Source: Acidimicrobiales bacterium
GTDB taxonomy: Bacteria; Actinomycetota; Acidimicrobiia; Acidimicrobiales; JADJXE01
Direction of reading: 5' to 3'
Assembly: GCA_016716005.1 (NCBI GenBank)
Contig: JADJXE010000001.1
Coordinates: 757,001 to 821,000 of the forward strand
Length of the DNA stretch: 64,000 nucleotides
Position numbers and translations under genes: made by a program. Below the pieces are notes generated by a model. The model did not search any database. It was not told the DNA's origin and worked only from the letters and a program-made list of their open reading frames with translations. This document shows, one piece after another, positions 60,181 to 64,000 of this stretch (the first letter of the stretch is position 1; each line of letters begins with the position of its first letter).

Positions 60181-61028
60181 CCCCGAATCGTCGACGTGCA
60201 GCCGTGGTGATGCTGCAGGAACGGTTCGGGGTCCCCGGAACGTCGAGCGTGCCGAGTCGTCGGTCAGCACCGGTCCACCCAGCGGCTCGACCCGCCGATA
60301 CCGAGCGACGACGAGGTCGAGCTGCGCGCCTTCCTGCGCTTCTCCAAGGAGCGGCCACGGTGGGGTGGCGCCGGGCCGCCAAGGCTGCCCGCCGGGAAGG
60401 CCGCAAGGTCAACAACAAGCGGATCCAGCGCCTGTGGCGCGAGGAAGGACTCAGGGTGCCCTACCGCAAGCGCAAGAAGCCCCACCGCGGGATCGGCACC
60501 GCCGTCGGCGCCATGTGCCCCATCGCCCCGAACGCCCTGTGGGCGCTCGACTTCCAGTTCGACACCACCGTCGACGGCCGCACCCTGAAGCTGTTGAACA
60601 TCGTCGACGAGTACACCCGCGAGTGCCCCGCCATCGTCGTGGACCGCTCCATCGACGCCGACCGCGTCGTCGCGACCCTCGACCGGATCGCCCTGCAGCG
60701 CGGGTTCCCCGCGTTCGTGCGCTTCGACAACGGTCCCGAGTTCATCGCCATCGCCGTCGCGGACTGGTGCCGGTTCAACCGGGTCGGGTCGATCTTCATC
60801 GACCCCGGCTCGCCCTGGCAGAACGCCTGGATCGAATCGTTCAACGGCCGGCTCCGCGACGAGTTCCTCAACGGCTGGCAGTTCGACAACCTCCTCGAAG
60901 CCCAGGTGCTCATCGAGGACTGGCGCATCGACTACAACGAGCACCGACCCCACAGCGCCCACGGCGACCTCACACCCAGCGAGTTCGCCGAGGCCTGGAC
61001 CACCCGACACCAACCAGCACTCGCATAG
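60174..61028 (+). CDS. IS3-family OrfB (DDE transposase), N-terminal part garbled
   Basis: Catalytic half of the transposase, about 284 codons in the -1 frame after orfA. The DDE residues are visible: Asp in ALDFQFDTTVDG, Asp in RFDNGPEF, Glu in WIESFNGRLRDEFLNG. Residues between LQERFGVP and GWRRAAKA are out of frame: the alternative frame encodes the expected ERRACRVVGQHRSTQRLD and ELRAFLRFSKERPRWG. A +1 change near 60232 and a -1 change near 60362 therefore bracket about 43 scrambled codons. Either the element is impaired or two bases were misread. Confidence 0.85.
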   Translation, partial: LLTPNRRRAAVVMLQERFGVPGTSSVPSRRSAPVHPAARPADTERRRGRAARLPALLQGAATVGWRRAAKAARREGRKVNNKRIQRLWREEGLRVPYRKRKKPHRGIGTAVGAMCPIAPNALWALDFQFDTTVDGRTLKLLNIVDEYTRECPAIVVDRSIDADRVVATLDRIALQRGFPAFVRFDNGPEFIAIAVADWCRFNRVGSIFIDPGSPWQNAWIESFNGRLRDEFLNGWQFDNLLEAQVLIEDWRIDYNEHRPHSAHGDLTPSEFAEAWTTRHQPALA

Positions 61029-61057
61029 CGCCTGGACCACTCAACGGGGACCCCTCA

Positions 61058-61061
61058 GGGG
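61058..61061. repeat. Right target-site duplication GGGG
   Basis: Second copy of the GGGG that flanks the IS3-family element on the left at 59820-59823. The channel reading frame resumes right after it. Confidence 0.7.
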
Positions 61062-61367
61062 CAGTCCCTGCGCCAGGTGCTCGAAGAGCTACGGCCCACG
61101 CTGGTCGCCTGGGTGATCAGCTTCCTCATCACAGGCATGTACTGGGTCGCGCACCGCGACCTGTTCTCCCGCATCCGGGTGGTCAACCGAGACCTCGTCT
61201 GGCTGAACCTGCTGTTCCTGCTCCCGGTGTGCCTGATCCCCTTCGCCGCGTCGGTGCTCGGCGAGTACTCGGAGGAGCCGATCGCCCTGCACCTCTACGG
61301 GGTGGTACTGATCGCGGCGACGTTGATGCGGCTCGTCCTGTACTGGTACGTGGCCCGACGCCCCATG

Positions 61368-61427
61368 CTGCTGTCGACCGACCGGGCAAGAGCCGGTCTG
61401 CTGTCGCCCGACCGGGCAGGAGTCGGT
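61368..61427 (+). repeat. Two tandem copies of a 30-base unit
   Basis: Copy 1 (61368-61397) and copy 2 (61398-61427) differ at only three positions. In the channel frame they encode LLSTDRARAG and LLSPDRAGVG. The duplication keeps the frame and lies in a loop between two membrane spans of the TMEM175-like protein. Confidence 0.8.
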
Positions 61428-61652
61428 CTTGCGATCGGGGCCTCCCCTCTCGTCGTCTACGTCATCGCCATACTCCTCGCCGATCTCTCGACCTCCGCCA
61501 GCACCGCGCTCTACTTCTCGGTCCCTGCGCTGTACTTCCTGCTCGTCACGCTGCTGCGGGACCGGGCCCGCACCCGTGCCGAAGCCGACGAGTTCTCCTG
61601 AGGAGCAGCCGCCCCACGATGGTCGACGTGTACTCCGACTGCGTCGACGTCG

Positions 61653-61847
61653 GTTGAGCTCGTCGACGGCGTCGCGCTTGCGGCCGTGCACGACTCTGGT
61701 GACTCGGCGCCGACGCCCCGTGACCGGGTCGACGCCGGCGGACACGAAGAGGCGCCAGCTGCCGTTCCCGTGGGGTGTGATGGACCCTCGCACCGCTGCG
61801 ATGGTGCCACGACCGTGTGGCCCGGGTTCCGCAGTTGGCAGGCACAT
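61653..61847 (-). pseudogene. N-terminal fragment of a tyrosine recombinase/integrase
   Basis: From ATG 61847 the minus strand reads RGSITPHGNGSWRLFVSAG, then VDPVTGRRRRVTRVVHGRKRDAVDEL, shortened in effect. This is the AP2-like arm-binding start of actinophage-type integrases. After DELN the sequence is unrelated and runs into the antisense of the channel gene, so the core and catalytic domains (R-H-R-Y) are missing. It may be a relic of the element that also carried the ParB/methyltransferase gene. Confidence 0.6.
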
Positions 61848-62300
61848 GAGGGGCCCGGATCGGGGGTGTGACCTGCGAGAACGCGTCTGTTCCGTCGAAG
61901 GCCGCGTGTGTCCACGCGCGTTGAAGCAGGCGTGAGGGGTGTTTGGCCTGTTCAGGCGGGGTGGAGGTGGGTGACGCGGGGCGGCAGGGCGATGCCGCAG
62001 GCGCCAAGAATGCCCGTTTGGACGTCGGTGAGCGCGGTGGTCTGTTCGACGGTCCCGGCGGTCCCGTGGAGCGTGACGGTGTGCACCCGGCCCAGTTCGG
62101 TGTTGATCCGCCGCCACGTGTGCCCGGTGCGGCGCTCGGCGACGCGCACGAGGAGCAGGGCGAGCCAGCACAACAGGACGTGGGCGCGGATGCGGGGTTC
62201 GATGCGGTGGAAGACCGGTCGCAGCTCGAGGGTGGACTTGAGGTCCCGGAACCCGCGTTCGGCTTCGAGGAGGTTCTTGTAGCCGAGCGCCACATCCTCG

Positions 62301-62316
62301 GCCGAGAGGTCGGGGT
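62301..62316. repeat. Left 16-bp direct repeat flanking the second inserted element
   Basis: GCCGAGAGGTCGGGGT occurs here and again at 63907-63922. Its position at both junctions of the insertion marks it as a target-site duplication, although 16 bp is long for an IS3-like element. Confidence 0.75.
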
Positions 62317-62427
62317 GAGCCGTTTCTGACTTCGCGCGACCGGTTGGCGCTTGATTCAGACCGCATGGCGGGGTGGCCGGCGGGTGGTTGGTGGTGATCG
62401 TGTCGGGGGTCGAGTCGGCGGTCAAGG

Positions 62428-63507
62428 TCATGGCCGGTTCCGGTGCTGTCGATGCCAGACGCGGCGTTTGCGGTCGGCCCGCTCGAGTCCGTCTCGTCGG
62501 GCCTTGCGGATGGTGTCGCCGCGTCCTTCGTGCTCGTCGTTGGGGGTGACGTAGCCGATGGCCTCGTGGAGACGGACCGAGTTGTAGTGAACCTGGATCC
62601 GTTGGAGCTCGGAGGCGAGCACGGCGGGGTCGGTGATGGCGAGCAGGTGGGGGTGCTCGTGCTTGACGTGACCCCACAGGGTCTCGATCCATGCCTGGTC
62701 GGTCGGTGTGGAGGGCCGCCCGAAGTGCTGGGCGATGGAGCACATGGCCAGGAACCGGCGGGTCTCCCGGCAGCGCATCTCGGTGCCGTTATCGGACACG
62801 GCCAGCAGCAGCGGCACGTCGGGCAGGTCGTCGTCGGGGACGGTGTCGTCCAAGTCGGCGAGCCGCTCGACGAGGGCGTCGGTGAGCAGCCCCTCGGCGT
62901 CGAGGGCCTTCAAGAACAGGACCTTGACCTGGGTGCCGGTCGGTTCGGGGGCCAAGATGGTGGCGATCCACTTGCGGGAGACGATGTCGACGATGGCGTA
63001 GGCGTACTTGGACGCCACGCACCGCTCGAACTGGGAGCCGTCCCAGCACCACAGCTGGTTCGGTCGCCATTCGGTCCACTCCGGCCACGGCTGCTTGTGC
63101 GAACGCCCTGGTCGGCGGCCTCCGGTGAGCCCCAGGCCGTGGCGGGCCAGCACCCGGTCCACCGTCGAGGGCGACACCCACACCCGGCCCAGGTAGGAGC
63201 CGCGGTGGGCCAGCTTGCGGTGCGACAGGTCCACCGGACCCCACTCCTCGAACAGCGCCACGATCGCCGTCTCCTCCCAGCCCAGCAGCCCGTGGACCGG
63301 GTTCCCGCCCGGCGAACGGTCGGCCAGGGCACCGATGGCGGCTCGGGCCTGCCAGCACCACGCTCGGCGACGGTCCAGCTCCAGCGCGCCGCACACCCGA
63401 CCCCACGACCAGCCCGCCGCCATGGCGTCGTCGATCAGCTCGAGCAGGCGACCCTTGGCGGCCTCCTCGACACGCGCCGGGATCGGGCCGCTCAACCCCA
63501 GCTCGCT
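62428..63507 (-). CDS. IS3-like OrfB, DDE transposase
   Basis: About 359 residues after the frameshift. An N-terminal helical region (PARVEEAAKGRLLELIDDAM, DRRRAWCWQARAAIGAL) precedes an integrase catalytic core with Asp in LWCWDGSQFERCV, Asp in LLAVSDNGTEMRC and Glu in TDQAWIETLWGHVKHEH. The C-terminal segment HYNSVRLHEAIGYVTPNDEHEGRG is typical of IS3-type OrfB ends. It lacks its own clear start and is expected as an OrfAB fusion, although a TTG near 63495 overlaps the orfA stop. Confidence 0.88.
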   Translation of the reverse strand, partial: SELGLSGPIPARVEEAAKGRLLELIDDAMAAGWSWGRVCGALELDRRRAWCWQARAAIGALADRSPGGNPVHGLLGWEETAIVALFEEWGPVDLSHRKLAHRGSYLGRVWVSPSTVDRVLARHGLGLTGGRRPGRSHKQPWPEWTEWRPNQLWCWDGSQFERCVASKYAYAIVDIVSRKWIATILAPEPTGTQVKVLFLKALDAEGLLTDALVERLADLDDTVPDDDLPDVPLLLAVSDNGTEMRCRETRRFLAMCSIAQHFGRPSTPTDQAWIETLWGHVKHEHPHLLAITDPAVLASELQRIQVHYNSVRLHEAIGYVTPNDEHEGRGDTIRKARRDGLERADRKRRVWHRQHRNRP

Positions 63508-63818
63508 TTTCCCCGCAAGACGGCCAGCTCGACGGCCTGCTCGATGATCACCCCGCCGAGACGGTCGACCTCGGCCCGGAGCTTGGCCAGCTCCGACAGC
63601 TCCGCCGGCGTCTGCTTGCGGCGGCCCGGCGTCGACGCCGTCAACGCCGCGATGGCCCCATCCTTGGCCACCCGCCGCAGCGTCGCGATCGTGGTGCGGT
63701 CCACACCCGCCTCGGCCGCCGCGTCCGCCTGGGAGATCTGGCCGCACAACATGCGCACCCACAAGTCGTACTTCTGCTCGGGCGACAAGAACCGCTTCGG
63801 TCTTCTCGGCGAGGTCAT
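63492..63818 (-). CDS. IS3-like OrfA (helix-turn-helix)
   Basis: A 108-residue protein with an HTH segment (FLSPEQKYDLWVRMLCGQIS, QADAAAEAGVDRTTIATLRRVA) and a coiled-coil end (LAKLRAEVDRLGGVIIEQAV). The ATG lies at 63818. The end overlaps orfB and includes the slippery site, so it provides the DNA-binding half of the OrfAB transposase. Confidence 0.88.
   Translation of the reverse strand: MTSPRRPKRFLSPEQKYDLWVRMLCGQISQADAAAEAGVDRTTIATLRRVAKDGAIAALTASTPGRRKQTPAELSELAKLRAEVDRLGGVIIEQAVELAVLRGKASWG
63507..63513 (-). promoter_or_regulatory. Programmed -1 frameshift site GGGAAAA
   Basis: On the minus strand G-GGA-AAA falls in the orfA frame four codons before its final Gly and stop. A -1 slip gives GKSELGLSGPIPARV in the orfB frame. 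It is a canonical X-XXY-YYZ heptamer. Confidence 0.75.
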
Positions 63819-63906
63819 CCTGGCCCTCCTCAGGCAAGGCCAGCGACCCTCTCAGATGCGGTCTGAAAGAACGCGGATCCTGTCGCGCGAAGTCAGCGGC
63901 AACACA

Positions 63907-63922
63907 GCCGAGAGGTCGGGGT
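63907..63922. repeat. Right 16-bp direct repeat flanking the second inserted element
   Basis: Second copy of GCCGAGAGGTCGGGGT, identical to 62301-62316. It lies in the IS1634-type transposase coding sequence (codons for DPDLSA on the minus strand). Confidence 0.75.
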
Positions 63923-64000
63923 CGCTGGTGGACAGCAGGTACTTGCCGTCGAGGCGTTCCTCGGCCGTGGTCTTGGATCGGTCGATGACGAGCCGCCCGG

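Larger units (their letters stand above)
59824..61057 (+). mobile_element. IS3-family insertion sequence, 1234 bp
   Basis: The ends are imperfect inverted repeats sharing TGA at the tip, a C-run and GTGGTCC (left TGAAGTGACCCCCCTGTAGT..., right read inward TGAGGGGTCCCCGTTGAGTG...). It holds orfA and orfB in the -1 relation with a slippery heptamer between them and is flanked by GGGG on both sides. It lies in the same orientation as the channel gene it interrupts. The orfB N-terminal part has two compensating frameshifts, so present mobility is doubtful. Confidence 0.9.
59635..61601 (+). pseudogene. TMEM175-family K+ channel gene split by an IS3-family insertion
   Basis: The 5' part (59635-59823) encodes a Thr/Ala-rich start and the first helix with RLTALSDGVFAIVITILVLEI, the TMEM175/DUF1211 signature. 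The 3' part (61062-61601) encodes the remaining helices: LVAWVISFLITGMYWVAHRDLF, LVWLNLLFLLPVCLIPFAASV and the last spans. Removing the inserted element and one GGGG copy joins the parts in frame (PEGLSG-QSLRQVLEE), giving about 242 residues. Loss of function is expected because the protein now ends after helix 1. The 3' part contains a 30-base tandem duplication. Confidence 0.88.
62317..63906 (-). mobile_element. IS3-like insertion sequence, 1590 bp, inside an IS1634-type transposase gene
   Basis: Terminal inverted repeats of about 50 bp share the blocks CTGACTTCGCGCGAC and TTCAGACCGCAT at the same distance from each end. The element carries orfA (63492-63818) and orfB (62428-63507) on the minus strand, linked by a GGGAAAA slippery site. 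Catalytic residues are complete and no frameshift other than the programmed one is seen, so it could be active. It is nested in another transposase gene and flanked by a 16-bp direct repeat. Confidence 0.88.
61952..64000 (-). pseudogene. IS1634-type transposase gene, split by an insertion and cut by the window edge
   Basis: The C-terminal part (61952-62316) reads DLSAEDVALGYKNLLEAERG, FRDLKSTLELRPVFHR and RAHVLLCWLALLLVRVAERR, the Y-x2-L-x2-ERxFRxLK region with the catalytic Glu of IS4/IS1634 transposases. The upstream part (63907-64000) reads GRLVIDRSKTTAEERLDGKY, then LLSTSDPDLSA. Removing 62317-63906 plus one copy of the 16-bp repeat joins the two in frame (STSDPDLSA-EDVALGY). The N-terminal part lies beyond the window, so the full element cannot be delimited. 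Confidence 0.82.

Noticed and set aside
1..64000. tRNA, rRNA, tmRNA genes, CRISPR arrays, prophage structural genes
   Set aside because: None was recognised on either strand by reading; a covariance-model search would be needed to exclude small RNAs.

Overview
The window is very GC-rich, dense double-stranded coding DNA with many GTG starts. It looks like the chromosome of a high-GC Actinomycetota, perhaps of the Acidimicrobiia type (inference). Support comes from an actinobacterial SOS box in front of a DUF222/HNH gene, several start codons placed as if transcripts were leaderless, DUF222, heliorhodopsin and Abhydrolase_9 proteins, and MalT-like LuxR regulators. I see no rRNA, tRNA, CRISPR array or origin.

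Region 1 (1-24 kb) is ordinary and mostly metabolic. It holds an AlkA-like glycosylase, a PIG-L deacetylase, GpsA, a GNAT acetyltransferase and a fatty acid desaturase. It also holds a GrdB/PrdB-like gene with an in-frame TGA where relatives carry Cys, read here as a probable selenoprotein. Then follow a frameshifted ThDP enzyme, a remnant of an extradiol dioxygenase, a molybdopterin oxidoreductase, a two-sulfatase operon, a membrane alpha/beta hydrolase, an extra adenylate kinase, a divergent acyl-CoA dehydrogenase/TetR pair, a saccharopine-dehydrogenase-like enzyme beside a broken TetR gene with an intact operator, an agmatinase-type ureohydrolase, and an SOS-controlled HNH gene.

Region 2 (24-39.5 kb) holds an oleate hydratase remnant, a lipase and an esterase lipoprotein. 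A plus-strand carbohydrate cluster follows: CoA-disulfide-reductase-like flavoprotein, glucose 1-dehydrogenase, gluconolactonase-like SMP-30 protein and GH63-like glucosidase, with a PPK2 at its end. Two paralogous, co-oriented 760-residue LuxR/MalT-like regulators bracket it. The enzymes suggest release of glucose from a glucoside and direct oxidation to gluconate (inference).

Region 3 (39.5-57.5 kb) is rich in membrane transport and stress genes: two SulP carriers, a 14-TM MFS exporter, a heliorhodopsin, an ABC membrane domain without ATPase, a KhtT/KhtU-type K+/H+ antiporter, an ABM/sigma factor/AlkD operon, a VOC protein and methylglyoxal synthase. Between 48.9 and 55.5 kb lie at least five short remnants of decayed genes.

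Region 4 (58-64 kb) is mobile DNA. It has a decayed ParB-domain/DNA methyltransferase gene, a TMEM175-type channel gene split by an IS3-family element with a clean GGGG target duplication, an integrase N-terminal fragment, and an IS1634-type transposase gene split by a second IS3-like element with a 16-bp direct repeat. Both inserted elements carry a canonical -1 slippery heptamer between orfA and orfB.
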